Assembly (NCBI GenBank): GCA_030151565.1
Contig: JASLDM010000004.1
Span: 1 to 7,173, forward strand
DNA from: Flavobacterium sp.
GTDB lineage: Bacteria > Bacteroidota > Bacteroidia > Flavobacteriales > Flavobacteriaceae
DNA length: 7,173 nucleotides
Direction: 5' to 3'
In this document: one piece after another, positions 1-6,458 of the stretch
Position numbering within the stretch: the stretch's first letter is position 1
How the letters are laid out: every line of letters starts with the position of its first letter
Position numbers and translations under genes: made by a program
Notes under the pieces: model-generated
Databases searched by the model: none
The model's input: only the letters and a program-made list of their open reading frames with translations
Told to the model about the DNA's origin: nothing

Positions 1-764
1 CCTGCTTGTTCAATGCTTTTGGTTAGGAAGTTGGCATTTACACCTGATACTGCAGCCGTGTACATAATGTCTTCAAAGCTAGAGTCTACCAGCATTTCTT
101 TGTATGCAGCAGATGCTTGTGCTTCTTTGGTAGCGATAAAGCGGGTTCCCATATAAGCAAAATCAGCACCTAGTGTTAGCGCTGCAGCTACATCTTTTCC
201 AGTATTGATTGCGCCAGCAAGTAGGATAGGACCTTTAAACACCGTGCGGATGTCTTCTAGTAAGGCAAACGGGTTTGCAGTACCAGCGTGTCCGCCAGCG
301 CCACCTGCAACTGCAATGATACCATCAACGCCTGCTTCAGCAGCCTTTTCTGCGTGACGTTTTTTAACCACATCGTGAAAAACCAAACCACCGTAGCTGT
401 GCACCGTATCTACAAGTTGCTTTACAGCTCCTAAAGAGGTGATGATTAACGGCACTTTATATTTTACACAAAGTTCTAAATCAGGTAGTACTCTTGGGTT
501 TGTTTTGTTTACAATCAAATTCACTCCAAAAGGAGCCGCTTTCTTACCGGTTTCTTTTTCGTAAGCAGCCAAAGCCGTTGTGATTTCAATCAGCATATTT
601 TCAAAATCCTCTGATTTACGTCCGTTCAAAGACGGGAAAGTACCACACACACCGTTTTTACAAGCTTCTATAACCAATTCGGTTCCTGAAACTAAAAACA
701 TAGGAGCGGTGATGATTGGTATATCGAGATTTTTCTTTAGATCTTCTACTGTCATTTTGTACAT
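1..764 (-). CDS. Nitronate monooxygenase / 2-nitropropane dioxygenase family protein, C-terminus cut off by window edge
   Basis: This is an FMN-dependent TIM-barrel enzyme of the nitronate monooxygenase family, which oxidises alkyl nitronates to carbonyl compounds and nitrite in the cytoplasm. The window holds 254 codons; the family usually has about 310-320 residues, so roughly the last 60 are outside. Visible signatures are the N-terminal strand IPIITAPM (residues 15-22), FGVNLIV (79-85), the GGAGGHAG segment (154-161) whose His159 fits the catalytic base of the family, and the FMN-phosphate region GAINTGKD (184-191) with YMGTRF (204-209). Two in-frame ATGs exist, at 764 and at 755; I chose the outer one, but neither has a Shine-Dalgarno site, so residues 1-3 are uncertain. 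The related enoyl-ACP reductase FabK has the same fold and cannot be fully excluded; the true substrate is unknown. The gene lies downstream of the yebC terminator, so it is probably its own unit. Confidence 0.88.
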   Translation of the reverse strand, partial: MYKMTVEDLKKNLDIPIITAPMFLVSGTELVIEACKNGVCGTFPSLNGRKSEDFENMLIEITTALAAYEKETGKKAAPFGVNLIVNKTNPRVLPDLELCVKYKVPLIITSLGAVKQLVDTVHSYGGLVFHDVVKKRHAEKAAEAGVDGIIAVAGGAGGHAGTANPFALLEDIRTVFKGPILLAGAINTGKDVAAALTLGADFAYMGTRFIATKEAQASAAYKEMLVDSSFEDIMYTAAVSGVNANFLTKSIEQA

Positions 765-1010
765 CTTTTATATGCAATATAAAGATTTTTTTGCGAACCA
801 GAATGAAACGGAGGGTATTTTATTCAGGATGAGTCGCTAGGATAATGTGTTTTTAAGGTTCTTTTAATATTGAATAGAAAGGTGAGGTAGGGTGTTGTAA
901 TATCTTGATGTTTAGAATTATGACTTTTGTTTTTATTGAGTAATTAGTTAGGGGTATTTTGAAGTACGGTAAAATAATTTAACAAGACTGCCTTGTCTAA
1001 AGGAAACAAA
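765..1010. other. AT-rich intergenic spacer between the nitronate monooxygenase gene and the yebC terminator
   Basis: I see no credible coding region here on either strand; the open frame running out of the left gene on the plus strand to 840 is antisense to that gene. No exact TAnnTTTG box points toward the left gene. The only structure noticed is a weak 5-bp inverted repeat, ACAAG-ACTGC-CTTGT, near 982-996. The spacer presumably holds the promoter of the left gene. Confidence 0.5.
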
Positions 1011-1042
1011 AAACGCCTTAGTAGTTTTCTACTAAGGCGTTT
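1005..1042 (-). terminator. Rho-independent terminator of yebC
   Basis: A perfect 14-bp stem, AAACGCCTTAGTAG (1011-1024) paired with CTACTAAGGCGTTT (1029-1042), closes a four-base loop. Read on the minus strand it is followed by a T-rich run (TTTTTTGTTT). It starts 21 bases after the yebC stop codon. Confidence 0.92.
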
Positions 1043-1063
1043 GATTATCATTTCTAAAACGAA

Positions 1064-1774
1064 TTATTCCATAGTGTGGAATACGTTTTGAACGTCGTCA
1101 TCTTCTTCAATTTTTTCCAATAGTTTTTCTACATCAGCCATTTCAGCTTCAGAAAGTTCTTTGGTAACTTGTGGAATACGGTCAAATCCTGAAGATAAGA
1201 TTTCGATACCACGGTGTTCCAATTCTTTTTGGATAGCACCAAAACTTCCAAACGGAGCATAGATCATAATACCATCTTCGTCTTCAAAAATTTCATCAAT
1301 ACCGAAGTCAATTAACTCCAATTCAAATTCTTCAAGATCGATACTGTCGTTTGCTGGAATTCTAAAGTTACAAGTATGGTCAAACATAAATTCAACTGAA
1401 CCTTGTGTTCCTAAAGTACCGTTACACTTGTTAAAATAACTTCTGATATTTGCTACCGTACGGTTGTTGTTATCTGTAGCTGTTTCAATCAAAATAGCAA
1501 TTCCGTGAGGCGCATATCCTTCAAAAAGTACTTCTTTATAGTTTTCAGTATCTTTATCCGACGCTCTTTTGATTGCTCTTTCAACGTTGTCTTTAGGCAT
1601 ATTTGCTGCCTTAGCATTTTGGATTACAGCACGAAGACGGGCGTTACTTTCCGGATTTGGTCCTCCTTCTTTAACTGCCATTACGATATCCTTTCCAAGT
1701 CTAGTAAACGTTTTAGCCATAGCAGACCAACGCTTCATTTTACGTCCTTTTCTAAATTCAAACGCTCTTCCCAT
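1064..1774 (-). CDS. yebC: YebC/PmpR family protein (TACO1-like)
   Basis: This 236-residue protein belongs to the YebC/PmpR family, known as DNA-binding regulators in some bacteria and, for the relatives of mitochondrial TACO1, as factors acting on translation. It is cytoplasmic. The family features are in order: a basic N-terminal helical domain (residues 1-75, with PNPESNARLRAVIQNAKAANMP at about 39-60 and a region that pairs DNV with ERAIKRA), the YEGF-like FEGYAPHG (84-91), NRTVANIRSYFNK (104-116), GSVEFMFD (125-132), and the acidic C-terminus EEDDDVQNVFH (223-233). The length is close to the usual 236-250. The start MGRAFEFRKGRK differs from the common MAGHSKW start and recalls the YeeN-type branch. 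The ATG at 1774 sits 25 bases after a TATTTTTG box, which supports it over Met13. gcvT lies 96 bases upstream on the same strand, but a terminator separates the two. DNA or ribosome as the true partner cannot be told from sequence. Confidence 0.94.
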   Translation of the reverse strand: MGRAFEFRKGRKMKRWSAMAKTFTRLGKDIVMAVKEGGPNPESNARLRAVIQNAKAANMPKDNVERAIKRASDKDTENYKEVLFEGYAPHGIAILIETATDNNNRTVANIRSYFNKCNGTLGTQGSVEFMFDHTCNFRIPANDSIDLEEFELELIDFGIDEIFEDEDGIMIYAPFGSFGAIQKELEHRGIEILSSGFDRIPQVTKELSEAEMADVEKLLEKIEEDDDVQNVFHTME

Positions 1775-1799
1775 AATATATGCTTATTTTATACAGATG

Positions 1800-1807
1800 C
1801 AAAAATA
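1800..1807 (-). promoter_or_regulatory. Bacteroidota-type -7 promoter box for yebC
   Basis: On the minus strand this reads TATTTTTG, an exact match to the TAnnTTTG box used by the primary sigma factor of Bacteroidota. It lies 25 bases before the yebC ATG and just after the gcvT terminator. No TTG was found at the usual -33 distance, so the upstream half is weak. Confidence 0.6.
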
Positions 1808-1830
1808 CATCTAAATTCAATTTTATCATA

Positions 1831-1862
1831 AAAAAAATGGAGGTAGTTTAGGCCTCCATTTT
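1831..1862 (-). terminator. Rho-independent terminator of gcvT
   Basis: The arms AAAATGGAGG (1834-1843) and CCTCCATTTT (1853-1862) form a 10-bp stem with a nine-base loop. On the minus strand the stem runs into eight consecutive T residues. It begins eight bases after the gcvT stop codon and separates gcvT from the yebC promoter. Confidence 0.88.
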
Positions 1863-1870
1863 AGTTTGTC

Positions 1871-2953
1871 TTATTTTTTGTAAAATGGGGTTTTTACCAC
1901 TTTAGCAGCTACGTCGTTTTTACGGATGCGAATAGCAATCTCCGTTCCTTCTTGTGCAAATGAAACAGGCACGATTCCCATACCAATTCCTTTTCCTAAT
2001 GAAGGCGACATCGTACCTGAAGTAACTTTACCAATTACATTTCCTTCTGTATCTACAATCTCATAGTCGTGACGTGGAATTCCTTTTCCAAGTACTTCAA
2101 AACCAATTAAGCGATTTTTTAAACCAGCTTCTTTTTCCGCTTTTAAGTTTTTAGAGTTCACAAAATCTTTCGTGAATTTAGTAACCCATCCCAAACCAGC
2201 TTCTAACGGCGATGTTTCGTCAGTAATTTCGTTACCGTATAAGCAGTAACCCATTTCCAAACGTAACGTATCACGTGCAGCTAATCCAATTGGTTTGATG
2301 TCCCAAGCCGCTCCAGCTTCAAAAACTTTATTCCAAACAGCTTCAATATCTTCATTTTTTACATAAAGTTCAAAACCTCCAGAACCTGTATATCCTGTTG
2401 CAGAAACAATTACGTCTGCTACACCAGCAAAAGTAGTTGTTACAAAGTTGTAAAACTTAATGTCTGCCAAGTTCACAGCTGTCAAACTCTGCATTGCCTC
2501 AATAGCTTTAGGCCCTTGAATTGCCAAGATAGAGTAGTTGTCAGACAAGTCTTCAAATACAGCATCTACATCATTGTGACCGCTAATCCAGTTCCAATCC
2601 TTTTCGATATTGGAAGCATTAACCACCATTAAATACTCCTGATCATTTACTTTGTAAGTAATAATATCATCTACCACACCACCTTTTTCATTCGGGAAGT
2701 AGCAGTATTGTGCTTTTCCGTCCGTTAAAGTAGAGGCATCATTAGACGAAACTTTTTGTACCAATTTCAAAGCATTAGGACCTGAAATTTTGAATAATCC
2801 CATATGAGATACATCAAAAACCCCTACGCCTTGACGTACTGTTTCGTGCTCTGCATTAACGCCTTCGTATTGAACCGGCATAGAAAAACCTGCAAAAGGA
2901 ACCATCTTAGCTCCTAATCCTTCGTGTATGTGATTTAAAGTAACTTGTTTCAT
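1871..2953 (-). CDS. gcvT: Aminomethyltransferase, glycine cleavage system T protein
   Basis: GcvT takes the aminomethyl group carried on the lipoyl arm of H protein and transfers the carbon to tetrahydrofolate, releasing ammonia; it works with the P, H and L proteins in the cytoplasm. The 360 residues match the usual length of about 360-370. Visible family blocks are VPFAGFSMPVQY (18-29), VFDVSHMG (45-52), GGVVDDIITY (91-100) whose aspartates fit the catalytic Asp of the family, VNASNIEKD (111-119), GYTGSGGFE (187-195), LAARDTLRLE (224-233), SPLEAGLGW (248-256), and GKVTSGTMSPSLGKGIG (308-324). Residue 191 is Ser where many family members have Glu or another acidic residue; the rest looks intact. 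No other gcv gene is in the window. The ATG at 2953 fits the conserved N-terminus. There is no visible glycine riboswitch upstream. Confidence 0.97.
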   Translation of the reverse strand: MKQVTLNHIHEGLGAKMVPFAGFSMPVQYEGVNAEHETVRQGVGVFDVSHMGLFKISGPNALKLVQKVSSNDASTLTDGKAQYCYFPNEKGGVVDDIITYKVNDQEYLMVVNASNIEKDWNWISGHNDVDAVFEDLSDNYSILAIQGPKAIEAMQSLTAVNLADIKFYNFVTTTFAGVADVIVSATGYTGSGGFELYVKNEDIEAVWNKVFEAGAAWDIKPIGLAARDTLRLEMGYCLYGNEITDETSPLEAGLGWVTKFTKDFVNSKNLKAEKEAGLKNRLIGFEVLGKGIPRHDYEIVDTEGNVIGKVTSGTMSPSLGKGIGMGIVPVSFAQEGTEIAIRIRKNDVAAKVVKTPFYKK

Positions 2954-2979
2954 TGTGTTGTGATCTATTAATTGAGGCG

Positions 2980-3008
2980 CTAAAATAAGGTTTTTTTAAT
3001 TCAAACAA
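2980..3008 (-). promoter_or_regulatory. Putative gcvT promoter
   Basis: On the minus strand a TTG (3008-3006) is followed, after 18 bases, by TATTTTAG (2987-2980), which differs from TAnnTTTG at one position. The box ends 26 bases before the gcvT ATG, similar to the spacing seen at yebC. This is an inference from motif and position only. Confidence 0.4.
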
Positions 3009-3059
3009 AAGTCTTTCGTTAAGAGTTCCGCTTAATGGAATTTAAAAACAGCAGTATAA

Positions 3060-3151
3060 GGGCATTCCCCTGCGGGTCGGGCTTTTCGCGATACCTTTTA
3101 AAGGCTCTTATTCAGCCTTTAAAAGGATGCTGCTGCAATCTCTAATGCAGT
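3060..3151 (+). repeat. GC-rich structured intergenic element, possible dispersed repeat
   Basis: This block is much richer in GC at its left end (about 3060-3090) than the flanking spacer and folds strongly. Its core is a perfect 13-bp hairpin, CCTTTTAAAGGCT (3094-3106) with AGCCTTTAAAAGG (3114-3126), around a seven-base loop. A second hairpin follows: GCTGC (3129-3133) with GCAGT (3147-3151) enclosing TGCAATCTCTAAT. The left end contains CCCCTGCGGGTCGGGC (3067-3082). From memory, intergenic sequences in flavobacterial genomes share the order GCGGGTCGGGCTTT, variable hairpin, CTGCAATCCCTAA; I could not search to confirm this. The hairpin lacks a T-tract and sits upstream of two divergent genes, so it is not an ordinary terminator. 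It could be a dispersed repeat, a small structured RNA, or part of a leader. Confidence 0.5.
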
Positions 3152-3215
3152 TGCGGTAATCGAGAAGCTTGTTGGTGTTCAAGTTTAAAACAGCAATAAA
3201 GACCAAGGCAAAAGC

Positions 3216-3247
3216 TTGTAGAAAAGCGCCAAAAACCATTACATTTG
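3216..3247 (+). promoter_or_regulatory. Promoter of the DUF1697 gene
   Basis: TTG at 3216-3218 and TACATTTG at 3240-3247, separated by 21 bases, match the -33 and -7 elements of Bacteroidota promoters. Transcription would begin a few bases later, giving a leader of about 60-65 bases before the ATG at 3318. Confidence 0.65.
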
Positions 3248-3254
3248 ACGCATT

Positions 3255-3282
3255 CAAGCAAGTCAAGCAGTGCACTTACTTG
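3255..3282 (+). promoter_or_regulatory. Dyad at the predicted transcript start of the DUF1697 gene
   Basis: CAAGCAAGT (3255-3263) and ACTTACTTG (3274-3282) are inverted arms with one mismatch around a ten-base loop. Inside lies the perfect palindrome AGTGCACT (3269-3276), an alternative pairing. The position, just after the -7 box, would suit an operator or a 5' stem-loop in the transcript. No regulator is identified. Confidence 0.35.
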
Positions 3283-3317
3283 TTTAAAGCCCGAATCCCG
3301 AATTAAAAACGTAGTCT

Positions 3318-3869
3318 ATGCCTATTTATATCTCTTTGCTCCGCGGCATCAATGTCGGGGCTAAAAACCGCATCAAGATGCCGGAACTAAAGCAATTGTA
3401 TGAAGAATTGGGGTTGAGTTCCGTAGTGCCGTATATTCAAAGTGGTACTGTAGTTTTTGAATCTCTTTCGGTGGATCCAGTCGCCTTAATCAGGCAATTG
3501 CAAGAGGGGATAGCAACTCGTTTTGGCTTTCAAGTGCCGGTCTTAATCTTTGACCTTGACGCTTGGGAAAAGCTAATCAGCCAGCATCCGTTTTTGAAAT
3601 GTCCCGATTGTGATCCCGCCTTTTTTCATTTAACCTTTTTAGATCAGTTGCCGAAAGAGGGCATACCTGCTAAAATCGAAAGTAAAATACAAGTAGGGGA
3701 GCGTTTGAATCTAGACAACCGCGTGGTGTATTTGTATTGTCCATTAGGATATGGGAATACCAAACTCACGACCAATTTAATTGAAAAGCAGTTGGGGGTT
3801 TTAGCCACCACACGCAATTGGAAAACGGTATTGGCCGTTTTAGACCTTGCCAAAAGTTTACGCAAATAA
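3318..3869 (+). CDS. DUF1697 domain-containing protein
   Basis: The 183-residue protein spans a full DUF1697 domain; its biochemical function is not established. Family marks are the N-terminal LLRGINVGAKNRIKMPEL (7-24), YIQSGTVVF (39-47), HPFLK with FHLTFLD (90-109), and the C-terminal TKLTTNLIEKQLGVLATTRNWKTV (148-171). The usual YIQSGNVVF has Asn where this protein has Thr44, and a CPDC pair (95-98) occupies a spot I do not recall as cysteine-bearing in the family. No signal peptide or membrane segment is visible, so it should be cytoplasmic. The start ATG is preceded by AT-rich sequence without a Shine-Dalgarno site and lies about 70 bases after a good promoter. It is a single-gene unit, divergent from gcvT and convergent with the copper ATPase gene. 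Confidence 0.92.
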   Translation: MPIYISLLRGINVGAKNRIKMPELKQLYEELGLSSVVPYIQSGTVVFESLSVDPVALIRQLQEGIATRFGFQVPVLIFDLDAWEKLISQHPFLKCPDCDPAFFHLTFLDQLPKEGIPAKIESKIQVGERLNLDNRVVYLYCPLGYGNTKLTTNLIEKQLGVLATTRNWKTVLAVLDLAKSLRK

Positions 3870-3894
3870 AAAGTCCCTACTCGGAGGGACTTTT
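3869..3894. terminator. Bidirectional terminator between the DUF1697 gene and copA
   Basis: AAAAGTCCCT (3869-3878) pairs with AGGGACTTTT (3885-3894) over a six-base loop. The A-rich left arm and T-rich right arm serve both strands: TTTTAT on plus and TTTTTATTTG on minus. The left arm overlaps the last base of the DUF1697 stop codon, and the copA stop codon ends 15 bases to the right. Confidence 0.9.
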
Positions 3895-3908
3895 ATAAGG
3901 GTGTTTTT

Positions 3909-6446
3909 TTAGTTGAGCTTTACTTTTTTTAAGCGTAAAGAATTCGCAATCACCGAAACCGAACTAAAGCTCATAGCTGCAGCGGCAATCATAGGCGATA
4001 GTACCAATCCGAATACTGGAAATAAAATTCCTGCGGCAATTGGAATCCCAATACTGTTGTAAACAAAGGCAAAAAACAAGTTCTGCTTGATGTTGCGCAT
4101 CACCGCGTGACTCAGTTGAATCACTTTTGGAATACCGGCCAAATCTCCTTTTAGCAACGTGATCTCCGCACTTTCAATAGCTACATCTGTTCCCGTTCCC
4201 ATAGCAATACCCAAGTTGGCTTGTGCCAATGCTGGAGCATCGTTGATCCCATCGCCAGCCATCGCTACTTGTTTTCCTTGTTCTTGGAGTTTCTTTATCT
4301 CGTTTAGTTTATCTGCTGGTAGGGCTTCTGCTACAAAGTGTTTGATGCCCAAAGCCGTTGCTACTGCTTGTGCGGTAAGCGGATTATCGCCTGTAAGCAT
4401 CACCACATCAATTCCGTTGTCCATCAATTCGCGAACCGCTCGTTTGCTGCTCTCTTTTATCTTGTCAAACAATACGGCATAGCCTATCACTTGGTTCTTC
4501 TCCGCAATATACGACACTGTTTTTCCTTGTTCTTGTTCCAAGGCAACTTGTGCGCGAAGTGAAGCACTTAAAGGAGCTTGTAGTTCCTCCATCAAAGCAC
4601 TATTCCCTAGCGATACTCTTTTTTTAGCGACCAGTCCTTGTATTCCTTTTCCCGTTTTATTGACAAACATTTTTACGGGGATCAAAGCGATGTTTTCTTC
4701 TTTTGATTTATTCACAAAAGACTGTGCTAAAGGATGTTCGCTGTGTTGATTTAAAGAAGCAGTGTAAAGGAGTAGGTCTGCTTCTGTATAGTTGCTATCT
4801 ACCGATACCAGCTTTTCTATAGACGGTTTTCCCTCTGTAAGCGTACCGGTTTTGTCTGTAATCAAGACATCTATCTTATTGGCTATTTCTAGTGCCTCAG
4901 CGTTTTTTATCAAGATTCCGTTTTGAGCTCCCTTGCCAATTCCCACCATTATCGACATAGGTGTAGCAAGCCCTAAAGCACACGGACACGCAATAATCAG
5001 TACAGCAAGGGCATTGACAAAGGCGTACACCATTTTAGGATCTGGCCCCCAAAAGCGCCAGATAAAAAAGGTAATTACCGCAATCAAAACCACGGTTGGT
5101 ACAAAGTATTTTGCCACGCGATCGGCTAACTTTTGAATCGGAGCTCGGGAACGACTAGCGCTATTTACCATATCTATAATCTGTGCCAAGAGCGTTTCAT
5201 CACCTACTTTTTCGGCAAGCATTACAAAAGATTGGTTGCCGTTTAGCGTTCCAGAAACTACCGCGTCTCCTTTTTGTTTGGTTACTGGTATGGGCTCTCC
5301 TGTAATCATCGACTCATCAATGCTACTACTGCCTTCCACCAAGGTACCGTCAACGGGTATTTTTTCTCCTGGCTTTACACGCAAGCGGTTTCCTTTCTCA
5401 ATACGGTCAATGGCAATACGCGTATCGCCTTCTGCTGTAATTAAGGTTGCCTCAGTGGGCGCTAATTTCAAGAGTTCTTTAATAGCCGAATTGGTTTTGC
5501 TGTGTGCTTTGGCTTCCATTACTTGGCCTACCAAAACCAAGGTGAGGATAACCGCCACAGATTCAAAATAGAGGTGAATGCCGTGAGGCCCCTTAAAGTC
5601 TTCTGGAAATAGGTCTGGAAAGAAAAGGGCTACAAGGCTAAACACAAAACCGGCAGAGGCACCGAGTCCAATCAAGCTAAACATATTCAGGTTCCACGTT
5701 TTAAAAGACGTCCACGCACGTTCAAAAAACATCCACGTTACGTAAATCACAGGCAAGCACAACAGAAACTGTGCGTAATTGCCCACTTGGTGGGGAATTA
5801 GTTTTCCAATCGGATTGCCTGGAATCATTTCTCCCATAGATAAGATAAAGATCGGAACCGTAAAGAGCAACGCAATTCTAAGTTTGCGCAAGAGGTCTTT
5901 GTAGGTAGTGTCCTCAGGAATCAATGATATTGTTTTAGGTACCAGTTCCATACCGCAAATAGGGCAAGCACCGGGCTCGTCATAGGTTTTATCCCCTTCA
6001 CATAGCATCGAACAGTAATACACCGTTTGGTGTGTTTTGGCAGGGGGAATTTGCTCTAAATTCATTCCACAAACCGGACAGCCCACATTGCTGTCGTATA
6101 CTTTATCGCCTTCACACAGCATCGGACAGAAGTATTTACCTGCTTTGTCTGCCATTCCTGTAGGTACTTCTGTTTGATACAGATCTTCTGGGTCTATGGC
6201 AATCGGGTCTAAAAGTGTTTGACTCCCATCGGCTTGGGTTACTATTTCTTGAAGAATGTAGTTTCCTTTTTTCAATAAGGCTTTTTGCAAGTCGGTAGTA
6301 GATACATCGCGGGCAAGCGTCAAATCGGCTTGTTCTTGTTCTAGGGATACGCTTGCTTGTACATCGGGTATTTCATTAAGCGTTTGCGCTACTTTGGTTC
6401 TGCAACCATCGCAACTCATACCGCTTACTTTATATTGTTTTTTCAT
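3909..6446 (-). CDS. copA: Copper-translocating P1B-type ATPase (CopA-like)
   Basis: This inner-membrane pump uses ATP to export Cu(I) from the cytoplasm. From the ATG at 6446 it has 845 residues. Order: an HMA domain (1-70) with CDGC (12-15); two heavy-metal-binding modules, at 105-130 and 143-170, each with CxMLCEGDK...CPxCGM; helices at about 190-205, 223-241, 254-276 and 293-311; actuator TGE (382-384); helices at 447-466 and 475-494, the latter carrying CPC (487-489); the phosphorylated Asp531 in DKTGT; HP (571-572); TGDN (685-688); GDGIND (731-736); and two last helices with YN (796-797) and MSFSS (825-829). CPC, YN and MxxSS together fit the Cu(I) P1B-1 subgroup. An in-frame TTG at 6461 would add five residues, but it overlaps the likely promoter box, so ATG is preferred. 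No copper regulator or chaperone gene adjoins it. Silver transport is also possible. Confidence 0.95.
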   Translation of the reverse strand: MKKQYKVSGMSCDGCRTKVAQTLNEIPDVQASVSLEQEQADLTLARDVSTTDLQKALLKKGNYILQEIVTQADGSQTLLDPIAIDPEDLYQTEVPTGMADKAGKYFCPMLCEGDKVYDSNVGCPVCGMNLEQIPPAKTHQTVYYCSMLCEGDKTYDEPGACPICGMELVPKTISLIPEDTTYKDLLRKLRIALLFTVPIFILSMGEMIPGNPIGKLIPHQVGNYAQFLLCLPVIYVTWMFFERAWTSFKTWNLNMFSLIGLGASAGFVFSLVALFFPDLFPEDFKGPHGIHLYFESVAVILTLVLVGQVMEAKAHSKTNSAIKELLKLAPTEATLITAEGDTRIAIDRIEKGNRLRVKPGEKIPVDGTLVEGSSSIDESMITGEPIPVTKQKGDAVVSGTLNGNQSFVMLAEKVGDETLLAQIIDMVNSASRSRAPIQKLADRVAKYFVPTVVLIAVITFFIWRFWGPDPKMVYAFVNALAVLIIACPCALGLATPMSIMVGIGKGAQNGILIKNAEALEIANKIDVLITDKTGTLTEGKPSIEKLVSVDSNYTEADLLLYTASLNQHSEHPLAQSFVNKSKEENIALIPVKMFVNKTGKGIQGLVAKKRVSLGNSALMEELQAPLSASLRAQVALEQEQGKTVSYIAEKNQVIGYAVLFDKIKESSKRAVRELMDNGIDVVMLTGDNPLTAQAVATALGIKHFVAEALPADKLNEIKKLQEQGKQVAMAGDGINDAPALAQANLGIAMGTGTDVAIESAEITLLKGDLAGIPKVIQLSHAVMRNIKQNLFFAFVYNSIGIPIAAGILFPVFGLVLSPMIAAAAMSFSSVSVIANSLRLKKVKLN

Positions 6447-6458
6447 ACGAAAAGGATT

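Larger units (their letters stand above)
3073..3300. repeat. Long-range inverted repeat spanning the gcvT / DUF1697 gap
   Basis: CGGG-T-CGGGCTTT at 3073-3085 is complementary to AAAGCCCG-AAT-CCCG at 3286-3300: eight contiguous pairs, then a bulge, then four more. The arms enclose the hairpins, the plus-strand promoter and the leader dyad. They may mark the ends of a small non-coding element or be coincidental. Confidence 0.3.

Noticed and set aside
765..800. Possible promoter TTATATTG just before the nitronate monooxygenase start
   Set aside because: It matches TAnnTTTG poorly and has no TTG at the right distance; a real promoter must exist nearby but this sequence does not show it.
580..840. 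Open frame of 86 codons on the plus strand overlapping the start of the nitronate monooxygenase gene
   Set aside because: It is antisense to a well-conserved enzyme for most of its length, has no family resemblance and no promoter box.
3094..3126. Strong hairpin as a rho-independent terminator
   Set aside because: No T-tract follows on either strand, and both neighbouring genes point away from it, so there is no transcript for it to end.
3127..3159. Ten-codon open frame starting ATGCTGCTGC, a possible leader peptide
   Set aside because: It lies inside the second hairpin of the structured element, is upstream of the identified DUF1697 promoter, and shows no attenuator arrangement.
2954..3317. 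Glycine riboswitch upstream of gcvT
   Set aside because: The likely gcvT leader is only about 20 bases long, and I see no tandem aptamer; the structured element lies upstream of the putative promoter.
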